Assembly: GCF_910584465.1 (NCBI RefSeq)
Contig: NZ_CAJUBK010000042.1
Span: 1 to 22,749, forward strand
DNA: 22,749 nt
Direction: 5' to 3'
Source: an uncultured Oscillibacter sp.
GTDB taxonomy: Bacteria > Bacillota > Clostridia > Oscillospirales > Oscillospiraceae
In this document: positions 1 through 6,861 of the stretch, piece after piece
How positions within the stretch are numbered: the stretch's first letter is position 1
Layout of the letters: the number at the start of each line of letters is the position of its first letter
The notes under the pieces: model-generated
What the model saw: only the letters and a program-made list of their open reading frames with translations
What the model was told of the DNA's origin: nothing
Database searches by the model: none
Made by a program: the position numbers and the translations under genes

Positions 1-406
1 CGTCCACCTCCCGGTCCAGGTAGTCGTTGGCGCACAGGCCCACCCGGGTGAGGTACTGGCAGCAGCGGTCCTTGCTCAGCCGCTGGTCGCCGCTGGCCAG
101 GGTCAGCAGGTCCCGGACCGTCAGGCCCTTGAACCGGGGGGGCTGCTGGAAGCCGTAGCTGATGCCCAGCCGGGCCCGCTCGGTGATGCCCAGGTCCGTG
201 ATGTCCCGGCCGTCCCAGAAGATCTTCCCGGCCGTGGGCCGGACCAGGCCCATGATGCTCTTGGCCAGGGTGGTCTTGCCCCCGCCGTTGGGGCCGGTGA
301 AGACCACCAGCTTCCCGTCCTCCACCGTGAGGGAGATATCATTCAATATGCCCAGCTCCCCGCCGTCCTCTTGGACGGCGTAGCTGAGCCCTTTCAGTTC
401 CAGCAT
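1..406 (-). CDS. sufC: SufC-like Fe-S assembly ABC ATPase (5' part, gene runs off the window)
   Basis: Encodes the N-terminal 135 residues of an ABC ATPase; the rest lies beyond position 1. The start at 406 is preceded by AAAGGAGG. The translation shows Walker A GPNGGGKT (residues 38-45), then FQQPPRFKGLTVRDL around 86-100 with the Q-loop glutamine, and a VGLC...YLDREV stretch at the cut end. FQQP-x-RFKGLTVRDL is typical of SufC, the soluble ATPase of the SUF Fe-S cluster scaffold SufBCD, rather than of importer ATPases. SufB/SufD partners would be expected downstream, outside the window. The gene diverges from the one at 600. Family assignment rests on recognised motifs and could not be searched; a close non-SUF ATPase is the main alternative. 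Confidence 0.75.
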   Translation of the reverse strand, partial: MLELKGLSYAVQEDGGELGILNDISLTVEDGKLVVFTGPNGGGKTTLAKSIMGLVRPTAGKIFWDGRDITDLGITERARLGISYGFQQPPRFKGLTVRDLLTLASGDQRLSKDRCCQYLTRVGLCANDYLDREVD

Positions 407-449
407 GGATCGGGATCCTCCTTTGCTCGGTAACGCTTTATCGGACAAC

Positions 450-478
450 ATTCTACCAGATGCCGCAAAAGAATGCAA
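450..478 (-). promoter_or_regulatory. Predicted promoter of the sufC-like gene
   Basis: Read on the minus strand, TTGCAT (473-478) and TAGAAT (450-455) are separated by 17 bp, a good sigma-A-type match. Transcription would begin about 35-40 bp upstream of the start codon at 406. Confidence 0.6.
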
Positions 479-529
479 TGTACGATCTGGGATCTTCTCC
501 ACTATTTTACCCAAAAACGCCCCCTTTAT

Positions 530-547
530 CTGTTGCAAGAGCAACAG
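530..547. promoter_or_regulatory. Perfect inverted repeat in the divergent intergenic region (candidate operator)
   Basis: CTGTTGC-AAGA-GCAACAG has two perfect 7-bp arms. It lies about 52 bp upstream of the -35 of the sufC-like promoter and 53 bp upstream of the start of the plus-strand gene at 600. The regulator is unknown. A small RNA hairpin is also possible, but no T-run follows, so a terminator is unlikely. Confidence 0.45.
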
Positions 548-599
548 TAACAGAGCTTTCCACTGCCGCATAGACTGTGGAGAAAAGGAGGGACCCCTC

Positions 600-1403
600 A
601 TGGAACAAATCTTGCATGGACCGGAAGTGTACGATTTCCGCCAATACGACCGCATCTGGCAGCGGGTAGCCCCGAACCTGGAGCCCTACCCCGGCATGGG
701 TACGGCTCCCGCCCAGCCCACGGCCCCCGTCCGGCACACGGCTTCCGCTCAGCCCACGGCCCCCGTCCAGCCGGCGGCCCCCGCCCGGCAGACGATCTCC
801 GCCCGGTCGGAAGCCGCCGCCGGCCCCGCAGCGTCCGCTCCGGCGCCGGCCTTCCCCGCCCAGCAGACGGTCACCGTCCAGACCGCCGTCCCGGAGCCCC
901 CCGCCGTCCCCGTCCCGGCGGGGCCCGGTCCCGCTCTGGGCCCGATGGGCCAGCTCCCCGGCGCGTCGATGGATCCGTGCTGCATGGGCAGCGCCGCTTC
1001 CGAGATGCTGGACGTCATCACCGGCTACATCGAGGAGGCGCTGTCCGACCGGCGGTATCTCCTGGCCCTGGTCCGGCAGGCCCCGTCCTGGGCCCGGCAG
1101 GTCCTGCGGGACATCGCGTCGGACCTCCAGGCCCAGGCCCGGCAGCTGATGGCGGTCCACTACCTCATCACCGGGACCTGCTACCGCCCCAGCGTCAGCA
1201 CGGAGCGCATCTACGTGGGCCGCTGGTGCCCCGCCCTCCGGGAGCGCTACCACGCCGCCGCGTGCAGCGGGCTGAACTACGCCCGCTCCGCCGAGGACAC
1301 CACGGACCCCTGCCTCGCCAAGCTCTTCGAGGACCTCAGCGAACAGTCCTACGGACACGCGGAGGACCTGATGGGTCTCCTCCAGCGGAGCCTCCAGCGC
1401 TGA
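600..1403 (+). CDS. Pro/Ala-rich protein with a possible ferritin-like C-terminal domain
   Basis: 267 residues. The start at 600 is chosen because AAAGGAGGG sits 6-10 nt upstream; the open frame runs further up but without a ribosome site. Residues 34-115 are a low-complexity Pro/Ala/Thr linker containing a tandem repeat. Residues about 130-267 are predicted helical and carry an EE pair (145-146), a D (175) and EDLSEQSYGHAEDL near the end. This layout recalls ferritin-like/rubrerythrin four-helix proteins common in Clostridia, but a full set of metal ligands cannot be confirmed. There is no signal peptide. A hairpin terminator follows. The function is not established; a structural or coat-like role cannot be excluded. 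Confidence 0.7.
   Translation: MEQILHGPEVYDFRQYDRIWQRVAPNLEPYPGMGTAPAQPTAPVRHTASAQPTAPVQPAAPARQTISARSEAAAGPAASAPAPAFPAQQTVTVQTAVPEPPAVPVPAGPGPALGPMGQLPGASMDPCCMGSAASEMLDVITGYIEEALSDRRYLLALVRQAPSWARQVLRDIASDLQAQARQLMAVHYLITGTCYRPSVSTERIYVGRWCPALRERYHAAACSGLNYARSAEDTTDPCLAKLFEDLSEQSYGHAEDLMGLLQRSLQR
702..773 (+). repeat. Two tandem 36-bp units in the Pro/Ala linker
   Basis: Units 702-737 and 738-773 both begin ACGGCT and share the central CAGCCCACGGCCCCCGTCC. Each encodes 12 residues, of the type TAP(S)AQPTAPV. In-frame duplication would explain the linker length. Confidence 0.65.
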
Positions 1404-1417
1404 ACCGGCCGGTCAAA

Positions 1418-1532
1418 ATGGAAGGGGCCCCTCCTAGGCCCCTTCCATGACGCTCTCCTTCCCCATCGATGTAAGTCCCACTGCTCTTTCGACGCTCTGA
1501 GGCCCGGCGCAGTCACAGACTGCGCCGGGCCT
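1418..1532 (+). repeat. Hairpin / C-rich linker / hairpin element, copy A
   Basis: First hairpin: 12-bp stem 1418-1429 with 1437-1448. A linker with ACGCTCTCCTTCCCC (1450-1464) follows. Second hairpin: 15-bp stem 1500-1514 with 1518-1532, loop ACA. It lies between convergent genes ending at 1403 (plus) and 1566 (minus). The first stem is followed by a short T-run on the minus strand, so it can terminate minus transcripts; the second can stop plus transcripts. Order, linker and motif match the copies at 9077-9190 and 18091-18205. Confidence 0.75.
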
Positions 1533-1565
1533 CCTTCCTTATCTGTCCTCATCTGTCCCGGAGGC

Positions 1566-1784
1566 TCAGCCCCAGGCCCGCCCGATCTCGTCCCGCCCAC
1601 GCCGGTCCTCCACCCACTCCTCCACGAAGCCGCAGCCGCGGCAGACATAGCGGGCGACGGGGATCCGCTTCACGGTCAAGGTCCCGGTGATGCAGATGCT
1701 GTTCGCCAAGTACCGATGGGCGTCGTCCGGCACTCGGACGACGGCTGCAGAGCCGCACTTTGGACAACAGAGCGTATTTTTCAC
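1566..1784 (-). CDS. Small zinc-ribbon protein
   Basis: 72 residues, starting at a GTG 18 nt after the upstream permease stop codon. GGAGGGG lies about 10 nt before the start. Two CxxC knuckles, C7-x2-C10 (CPKC) and C48-x2-C51 (CRGC), are 38 residues apart, the pattern of a single structural zinc ribbon. There is no membrane segment. As the last gene of the GntR/ABC operon it is presumably co-expressed with the transporter, but nothing indicates what it binds. An overlapping ATG frame at 1806 lacks the cysteine pattern and was rejected. Confidence 0.7.
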   Translation of the reverse strand: MKNTLCCPKCGSAAVVRVPDDAHRYLANSICITGTLTVKRIPVARYVCRGCGFVEEWVEDRRGRDEIGRAWG

Positions 1785-1802
1785 AGCGTCCTATCCCCTC
1801 CG

Positions 1803-2393
1803 TCATCTATCCGGCCGGTAGAGCTTCATGGAAAGGGGGATGGAGACCGCCGTCGCGGCCACCGCCGCCAGGGGCAGCAGGGCCATGGCGGGCACGGGCA
1901 TACCGGGCAGCTCCTCCGCCGCCCCGGCGACCACGCCGCCGAGCACCGCCACGCCGAAGACGATGATCATGAAGCCCCAGCGCCCCTTCTCCACGCCGAA
2001 GCGGAACACCATGGGCAGCGTGAGGTCCAGGGCCAGGGCCCCGCCCAAAAAGCACATCGACCAGACGGACAGGCTGGGGGCTTCATGGTTGAACGCGAAC
2101 GCCGCTGTCTGGAACGCCAGGCTCAGCACCGTGGCCGCCGCCATGCACAGCCAGCCCAGGACATACTTGCTCAGCACGAGGTCCCGTTTGGAGAAGGGCA
2201 TCATCGCCGCCAGCTGGTCCCAGTGGCTCCGCTCGTCATAGGCGATGGCCGTATAGGGCAGCAGCGCGCACCAGACCACCACGAACACACTGTTGAACGC
2301 GCCGCCCACCACGGACAGGAATGCCAGGATCAGCAGCATCATCCGCATCTGCTTCCACAGCACGCAAAGATCCTTCAACAGCAAGGCTTTCAT
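1803..2393 (-). CDS. ABC-2 type transporter permease
   Basis: 196 residues with about six hydrophobic segments, including two near the N-terminus (about 18-52) and later ones (about 88-105, 118-140, 148-165, 172-192). It begins MKALLLKDL, typical of the small ABC2_membrane_5-type permeases paired with YtrB-like ATPases. The start ATG overlaps the stop of the ATPase gene by 4 bases (ATGA), implying translational coupling. The E-R-S-x-W-D-x-L stretch around residue 55 is common in this family. Substrate unknown: related systems handle antimicrobial peptides or envelope stress, but this is family knowledge only. Confidence 0.85.
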   Translation of the reverse strand: MKALLLKDLCVLWKQMRMMLLILAFLSVVGGAFNSVFVVVWCALLPYTAIAYDERSHWDQLAAMMPFSKRDLVLSKYVLGWLCMAAATVLSLAFQTAAFAFNHEAPSLSVWSMCFLGGALALDLTLPMVFRFGVEKGRWGFMIIVFGVAVLGGVVAGAAEELPGMPVPAMALLPLAAVAATAVSIPLSMKLYRPDR

Positions 2394-3241
2394 TTTCCCG
2401 CTCCTTTCACCATGAAGAGGATGATATCCTCGATGCTCGCCCGCTCCAGCTCCAGCCCCGCCGGGACCTCGCCGCGCCGGACCAGGGCCCGGACGCCGCC
2501 GCAGCCGCGTCCCTCCCGGCCGACCACCGCCTCGTCCCGGAGGCTCTCCAGCTGCTCCGCCGTCCCGGCGAAGACGCCGTAGGCTTCCAGGAGCCGGTCC
2601 TTCTCGTCGCAGAACAGCAGCCGCCCCTGGTGGAGGAAGGCGACATAGTCGCACAGCTTCTCCAGGTCGCTGAGGATGTGGGAGGAGATCAGGATGGAGT
2701 GGTCCTCCTCCCGGGTGAAATCGTTGAAGATCTCCAGCACCTCGTCCCGTACGATGGGGTCCAGGCCGCTGGTGGCCTCGTCCAGCACCAGGAGCTTCGG
2801 CCGGTGGCTCAGGGCCGCGGCGATGGCCAGCTTCATCTTCATGCCCCGGGAGAAGTCCTTGAACGGCTTCCGCCCCGGCAGGTCGAACCGGCGGAGATAG
2901 CCGTCGTAGACCCCCTGATCCCAGCGGGCGTAAGTCTTCGCCAGGACCTTCCCCACCTCGGCGGCGGTGAGGGTCTCGGGGAAGTAAGCCTCGTCCAGCA
3001 CCACGCCGATATCCTCCTTCACCTCCCGGAAGGCGGGGCTGGACACATCCGTGCCCAGGACCCTGGCCGTGCCGCTGTCGGGGCGCAGGGCGCCCATCAA
3101 AAGGCGGATGGTCGTGGATTTCCCGGCGCCGTTCTCGCCCACCAGGCCGCAGATCGTGCCGCTGGGCACGCTCAGGCACAGGTCCTGGATGGCGAACTCG
3201 CCGAAAGATCTGTTGATGTGGGACAGTTCGATGGCATTCAT
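2390..3241 (-). CDS. ABC transporter ATP-binding protein (YtrB/BcrA-like)
   Basis: 283 residues. Walker A GENGAGKST (35-43), signature SRGMK (131-135), Walker B LLVLDE (150-155) and switch histidine H188 in ISSHIL are all present, so it should hydrolyse ATP. The FSRGM signature, instead of LSGGQ, is typical of ATPases coupled to ABC-2 permeases next to GntR-family regulators. The start at 3241 overlaps the GntR stop codon by 4 bases (ATGA). The C-terminal 80 residues are variable, with a G/R-rich patch near 225-240. It would energise the permease encoded at 1803-2393; the substrate is unknown. Confidence 0.9.
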   Translation of the reverse strand: MNAIELSHINRSFGEFAIQDLCLSVPSGTICGLVGENGAGKSTTIRLLMGALRPDSGTARVLGTDVSSPAFREVKEDIGVVLDEAYFPETLTAAEVGKVLAKTYARWDQGVYDGYLRRFDLPGRKPFKDFSRGMKMKLAIAAALSHRPKLLVLDEATSGLDPIVRDEVLEIFNDFTREEDHSILISSHILSDLEKLCDYVAFLHQGRLLFCDEKDRLLEAYGVFAGTAEQLESLRDEAVVGREGRGCGGVRALVRRGEVPAGLELERASIEDIILFMVKGAGK

Positions 3242-3618
3242 ATCGGTTCCTCCTCTAGCAGAACGTGGAGCATATCGATCAGTTCTCCTGTGGACAGGCC
3301 GCAGCTTTTTGCCAGTCCGGCGGCGGCGGACAGATGGGACTCCAGCTCTTTGAGCTGCTGCTCCCGGATGAGGTCCAGGTTCTTCTCCGCCACGAAGCAG
3401 CCCTTCCCTGCCACCGTGTAGAGGAAGCCCTCGGCCTCCAGCTCGTCATAGGCCCGCTTCGTGGTGATGACGGAGATCTTCAGGTCCTTCGCCAGCGCCC
3501 GGATGGAGGGGAGGGCCTCCCCCGGCGACAGCGCCCCCGCGATGATCTGGGCCTTGAGCTGAGAGTAGATCTGCTCATAGATGGGTGCGTTGGTGGTGTT
3601 GCGGATGATGATCTCCAT
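3238..3618 (-). CDS. GntR-family (YtrA-type) transcriptional repressor
   Basis: 126 residues: an N-terminal winged helix-turn-helix (about 8-72, with PIYEQIYSQLKAQI, LPSIRALA and TTKRAYDELEAEG) followed by a short helical tail of about 50 residues. This short effector domain is characteristic of the YtrA subfamily, which usually represses its own ABC operon. The start at 3618 is preceded by GGAGGG; an upstream in-frame ATG at 3675 lies inside the promoter and was rejected. A palindrome overlapping the promoter supports autorepression. The inducer is unknown. Confidence 0.9.
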   Translation of the reverse strand: MEIIIRNTTNAPIYEQIYSQLKAQIIAGALSPGEALPSIRALAKDLKISVITTKRAYDELEAEGFLYTVAGKGCFVAEKNLDLIREQQLKELESHLSAAAGLAKSCGLSTGELIDMLHVLLEEEPI

Positions 3619-3634
3619 GACGTCCCTCCGTTTC

Positions 3635-3675
3635 ACTGTACATATACAGTATACACAGAATAAACAGTTTGTCAA
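3635..3675 (-). promoter_or_regulatory. Promoter and operator of the GntR/ABC operon
   Basis: On the minus strand TTGACA (3670-3675) and TATACT (3648-3653) are 16 bp apart. A palindrome ACTGTACATATACAGT (3635-3650), with 6-bp arms, overlaps the -10 and the expected start site, the right place for repression by the product at 3238-3618. An A6T6 tract (about 3687-3698) just upstream of the -35 could act as an UP element. Confidence 0.75.
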
Positions 3676-3852
3676 TAGCCCGGAGCAAAAAATTTTTTCC
3701 CGGGGCCTCCAAAGATCGCGCGGGAGGCGGCGGCAGCGATCCGGGCCGGGCGGAGCACGCGGGCCGCTGTCCGTCAGCGGCGGCGCGCTCCCCGGACCGC
3801 CGAACTTTCCTCCGTATTTTTGGAGACCGCCCTAGGAAAACCATCCCAAGTG

Positions 3853-3861
3853 TGGTATACT
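3853..3861 (+). promoter_or_regulatory. Extended -10 promoter for the LRR/VWA/MoxR operon
   Basis: TGGTATACT is a full TGn extended -10 with TATACT at 3856-3861, 28 bp before the start codon at 3889. No good -35 is seen 17 bp upstream, as is usual for extended -10 promoters. A GC-rich hairpin with CCGCTG/CAGCGG arms (3764-3780) lies upstream, with no clear role. Confidence 0.5.
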
Positions 3862-3888
3862 ACCTCGTGGAAAAAGGGGGGATGCGTC

Positions 3889-4881
3889 ATGCAGACCATC
3901 AGCGGCGCCGGCAACTGGAAGCTGATCGTCCGCCGGGAGGCGGGGCATATCGCCATCCTCCGGGCCGGGACCTGCGACCGCAGGGCGGTCCTGCCGGACC
4001 GGCTGTTCGGCCTGCCGGTGACGGCGCTGGGGGACCACGCCCTGGCTCCGGCGCGGCAGGCGGACCCGCCGCCCCCCGGCGCGGAGGCCCTGCTGATCGT
4101 CTGCGGCCGGACGGAGGGAGAGGACGCGTGGGACAGCCGGGACCTCCGGGACCTCTCCCTTCCGGAGGGCCTGCTCTCGATGGGGGACTACGCCCTGCTG
4201 AACTGCTCCGCCCTGAAGACCCTCCGCATCCACGACGGCATCGTCCGCTGGGGCGGCGGGGCCCTGATGAACTGCCGCAGCCTGGACACCCTCCACCTGA
4301 CCCGGACCGGCCCGGACCAGGGGGAGGCCCTGGCCTGGTTCGCCGGGGAACTCTCCCGGGAGCTGGACGTGACCATACGGGGCCCCGGCGGCGTGACCAC
4401 CCGGCTGCTGTTCCCGGAATACACGGAGCTTTACGAGGAGAACTGCCCCGCCCACCATTTCGACTACTCCATCTCCGGCGCGGGCTATCCCTATCACCAC
4501 GGCTTCCGGCAGAAGAAGCTGCGGCTGAAGGAGTACGACGCCCTCTGGCGGGGCTTCCTGGGCATGGAGCACGAGGAGGGAGCCGCCCTCCGCCTGGCCT
4601 GGTACCGCCTCCGCTGGCCCGTGGAGCTGTCGGACGCGGCGGCGGCGGAGTACCGCTCCTATCTCCGCTCCCGCGCCGCGGACGCCCTGGGCCTCCTCCT
4701 GGCGGAGCAGGACGCGGCGTCCCTCCCCTTCCTCCTGGCGCAGATCCGGCCCGACCGGGAGGCCCTCTCCGCCGCCTGCGCCCAGGCGCGGGAGCTGGGA
4801 GACACGGCGGCGCTGGCCGTGCTGCTGGAAGAACAGCACCGGCGCTCCCCGGCGGGGCTGGGGAGATCCTTCACACTGTAG
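3889..4881 (+). CDS. Leucine-rich-repeat (BspA/LRR_5-like) protein
   Basis: 330 residues, starting after an AAAAAGGGGGG ribosome site. The N-terminal half contains LRR_5-type pieces: VLPDRLFGLPVTALGDHAL near residue 35, LRDLSLPEGLLSMGDYAL near 88-106, and CSALKTLRIHDGI / CRSLDTLHL that follow. The C-terminal third is helical and Ala/Leu/Arg-rich (about 245-315). There is no signal peptide, so it is probably cytoplasmic, unlike the surface BspA proteins. It lies 14 nt upstream of the VWA gene and is likely translated from the same mRNA. LRR_5 modules mediate protein binding, so it may be an adaptor for the VWA/MoxR pair; this is inference. Confidence 0.8.
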   Translation: MQTISGAGNWKLIVRREAGHIAILRAGTCDRRAVLPDRLFGLPVTALGDHALAPARQADPPPPGAEALLIVCGRTEGEDAWDSRDLRDLSLPEGLLSMGDYALLNCSALKTLRIHDGIVRWGGGALMNCRSLDTLHLTRTGPDQGEALAWFAGELSRELDVTIRGPGGVTTRLLFPEYTELYEENCPAHHFDYSISGAGYPYHHGFRQKKLRLKEYDALWRGFLGMEHEEGAALRLAWYRLRWPVELSDAAAAEYRSYLRSRAADALGLLLAEQDAASLPFLLAQIRPDREALSAACAQARELGDTAALAVLLEEQHRRSPAGLGRSFTL

Positions 4882-4895
4882 GCAGGCAGGGACTT

Positions 4896-6245
4896 ATGGA
4901 ACGAAAGGACTTCACCGGGATCGGGCGGGACATCCTCTTCGCCTCCCGGAACGAACTGTATATGGAGCTCCCCTATTTGGACGCGGCCCTCTGCGCCCTG
5001 GCGTTCGCCCCCGGCGGCGGGGTCACGGTGTCCCTGGCCACCGACGGCGAGACGCTGTACTACGACGGGGCCTGGCTGGCCGAGCGGTATCTCAGGAGCC
5101 GGGTCCTGACCGACCGGGCCTATCTCCACGTGGTCCTCCACTGTATGCTCCGGCACCTGGCGAAGAAGCGGGGGAAGATCCCGGAGCTGTGGGACCTCAG
5201 CTGCGACGCGGCGGTGGAGAGCATCCTGGACGAGCTGGACTATCCCTGCCTGAACGCCGGGCACCCCCCTATGAAGCAGAAGTTCTACGGCGAGTGCCGC
5301 CGGGACATGCCCGTCCTGACGGCGGAGGGCATCTACCGCCGCCTCCTCCGCCTGGGGCTCCCGGAGTATCAGACCGCCCAGCTCCAGCGGGCGTTCCTGG
5401 TGGACGACCACGGCCTCTGGGCCCCGGAGGACCGGGACGGCGGGGAGCGGAGCCGGCGCCAGGACCAGGCGTGGCAGGACCTAGCCGGCAAGACCCAGAC
5501 CGGGATGGAAACGATCATGTCGGACAGGGGGGCCGGCGGCGAGGCCGTGCTGGAGCAGATCCGGGTGGCCGTCCGGGACGACGTGGACTACCGGGCCTTC
5601 CTCCGCCGCTTCGCCGCGCCGAGGGAGACCGCCGCGGTGGACGCCGACGCGTTCGACTACGGCTTTTATTCCTATGGCCTGCGGCTCTATGGCAACATGC
5701 CCCTGGTGGAACCGCCGGAGACCCGGGAGGACAAGCGGATCGAGGACTTCGTCATCGCGGTGGATACCTCCATGTCCACTTCCGGCCGGCAGGTCCGGGA
5801 GTTCCTGGCGTGCACCTATGCCATCCTGCGAAGCACCGGGACCTTCACCCGGAAGGTCCACATCCGCATCATACAATGCGACGACCAGGTCCGCTCCGAC
5901 ACGGCGATCCGCGATCTGGAGGATCTGCGGGGATATATGGAGCGCTTCGAGCTGACGGGCGGCAGCGCCACGGACTTCCGCCCGGTCTTCGAGCATGTGG
6001 CGAAGCTCCAGGAGGCGGGGGCGTTCACCAGCCTCCGGGGACTGGTGTACTTCACCGACGGGATGGGGATCTATCCGGAGAAGCGGACGCCTTACGAGAC
6101 GGCGTTCGTCCTCCTGGGAGAGCCGCCCCTCAGCGTGAAGACGCCCCCCTGGGCGATCCGGCTGGTGCTGGAGGCCCCGGATCTGGAGCGGGCCGCGGAG
6201 CAGCTCCCGGAGGAGATCGACCTGAGCGAGCTGCCGCAGCTTTGA
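4896..6245 (+). CDS. VWA-domain protein of the DUF2201 / COG3864 predicted metallopeptidase type
   Basis: 449 residues. The N-terminal part (1-230) matches the DUF2201-type predicted metallopeptidase layout: HVVLHCMLRH at 78-87, then WDLSCDAAVESILD around 99-112. The canonical HExxH reads HVVLH, so the catalytic glutamate is absent. The C-terminal part (about 284-430) is a von Willebrand A-like fold with MIDAS-type residues DTSMS (D290, S292, S294), T359 in GGSATD and D388 in YFTDG. Proteins of this type are encoded next to MoxR AAA ATPases, as here (6858). They are thought to act as substrate adaptors for the ATPase. The ribosome site is weak (GGCAGG), which suggests coupling to the LRR gene 14 nt upstream. 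Confidence 0.85.
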   Translation: MERKDFTGIGRDILFASRNELYMELPYLDAALCALAFAPGGGVTVSLATDGETLYYDGAWLAERYLRSRVLTDRAYLHVVLHCMLRHLAKKRGKIPELWDLSCDAAVESILDELDYPCLNAGHPPMKQKFYGECRRDMPVLTAEGIYRRLLRLGLPEYQTAQLQRAFLVDDHGLWAPEDRDGGERSRRQDQAWQDLAGKTQTGMETIMSDRGAGGEAVLEQIRVAVRDDVDYRAFLRRFAAPRETAAVDADAFDYGFYSYGLRLYGNMPLVEPPETREDKRIEDFVIAVDTSMSTSGRQVREFLACTYAILRSTGTFTRKVHIRIIQCDDQVRSDTAIRDLEDLRGYMERFELTGGSATDFRPVFEHVAKLQEAGAFTSLRGLVYFTDGMGIYPEKRTPYETAFVLLGEPPLSVKTPPWAIRLVLEAPDLERAAEQLPEEIDLSELPQL

Positions 6246-6267
6246 TCTTGAGGATAAGGAGGGGCCT

Positions 6268-6861
6268 ATGCTCCCTGAGATCGTAGACCGGCGCAGCATC
6301 CGCGCCTATCTCCCCACGCCCGTCTCGAAGGAGGACGTGGAGACCGTCCTGCGGGCGGGGGCGCTGGCGCCCTCGGCCAAAAACCGCCAGCCCTGGCGTT
6401 TCACCGTCACCGCCGGGGCGGGGAAGGCGGCGGCATTGGCCGCCATGGCGCAGGGCCTCGCGGAAGAGGAGCGCCGCCCCCTCCTGCCGGAGAGCGCCCC
6501 GTTCCTGAGCGGGGCCAGGCGGACGCTGGCGGTGATGGAGCAGGCTCCTGTGGTCGTCTTCGTCACAGATCCCCTGGCCCGGGACCCGAGGCAGGCCCTG
6601 ACCGCGGACGAGCGGGTCTTCGAGCTTTGCAGCGCCCAGTCCCTGGGGGCCTGTATCGAGAACATGTCCCTCCAGGCCACGGCCCTGGGACTGGGGAGCC
6701 TTTGGATCTGCGATACCTACTTTGCCTATGACGCGCTGAACGGATGGCTGGGCGGGCCGGGGGCCCTGGCGGCGGCGGTGGCCCTGGGATACGCCGCCGA
6801 GAGCCCGCCGCCCCGTCCCCGTGAGATGCTGGAGTCCCTGACGCGATGGAGGATGACATGA
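6268..6861 (+). CDS. Nitroreductase-family FMN oxidoreductase
   Basis: 197 residues after an AAGGAGG site. The N-terminus EIVDRRSIRAYLPTPVSKEDV and the APSAKNRQPWRF block (about 34-45) are the classic FMN-binding parts of the nitroreductase fold. A conserved C-terminal stretch (ATALGLGSLWICD) and LGYA near the end complete it. Proteins of this family reduce nitro compounds, flavins or quinones with NAD(P)H; the substrate here cannot be told. It sits between the VWA and MoxR genes and overlaps the latter by 4 bases (ATGA), so it is co-translated with them. That placement is unusual for MoxR-VWA pairs. Confidence 0.88.
   Translation: MLPEIVDRRSIRAYLPTPVSKEDVETVLRAGALAPSAKNRQPWRFTVTAGAGKAAALAAMAQGLAEEERRPLLPESAPFLSGARRTLAVMEQAPVVVFVTDPLARDPRQALTADERVFELCSAQSLGACIENMSLQATALGLGSLWICDTYFAYDALNGWLGGPGALAAAVALGYAAESPPPRPREMLESLTRWRMT

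Noticed and set aside
1803..3179. A 458-codon minus-strand frame apparently fusing an ATPase region and the permease
   Set aside because: The first half is an off-frame reading of the ATPase gene. The permease has its own ATG at 2393 overlapping the ATPase stop.
3752..3791. GC-rich hairpin upstream of the LRR operon promoter
   Set aside because: It lies outside any predicted transcript, has no T-run and no repeat partner, so it is probably just composition.
3669..6245. An 858-codon open frame on the plus strand
   Set aside because: Only the part from 4896 is a real protein. The upstream part is a shadow of the LRR gene, rich in Pro/Gly/Arg, as expected for the wrong frame of GC-rich DNA.
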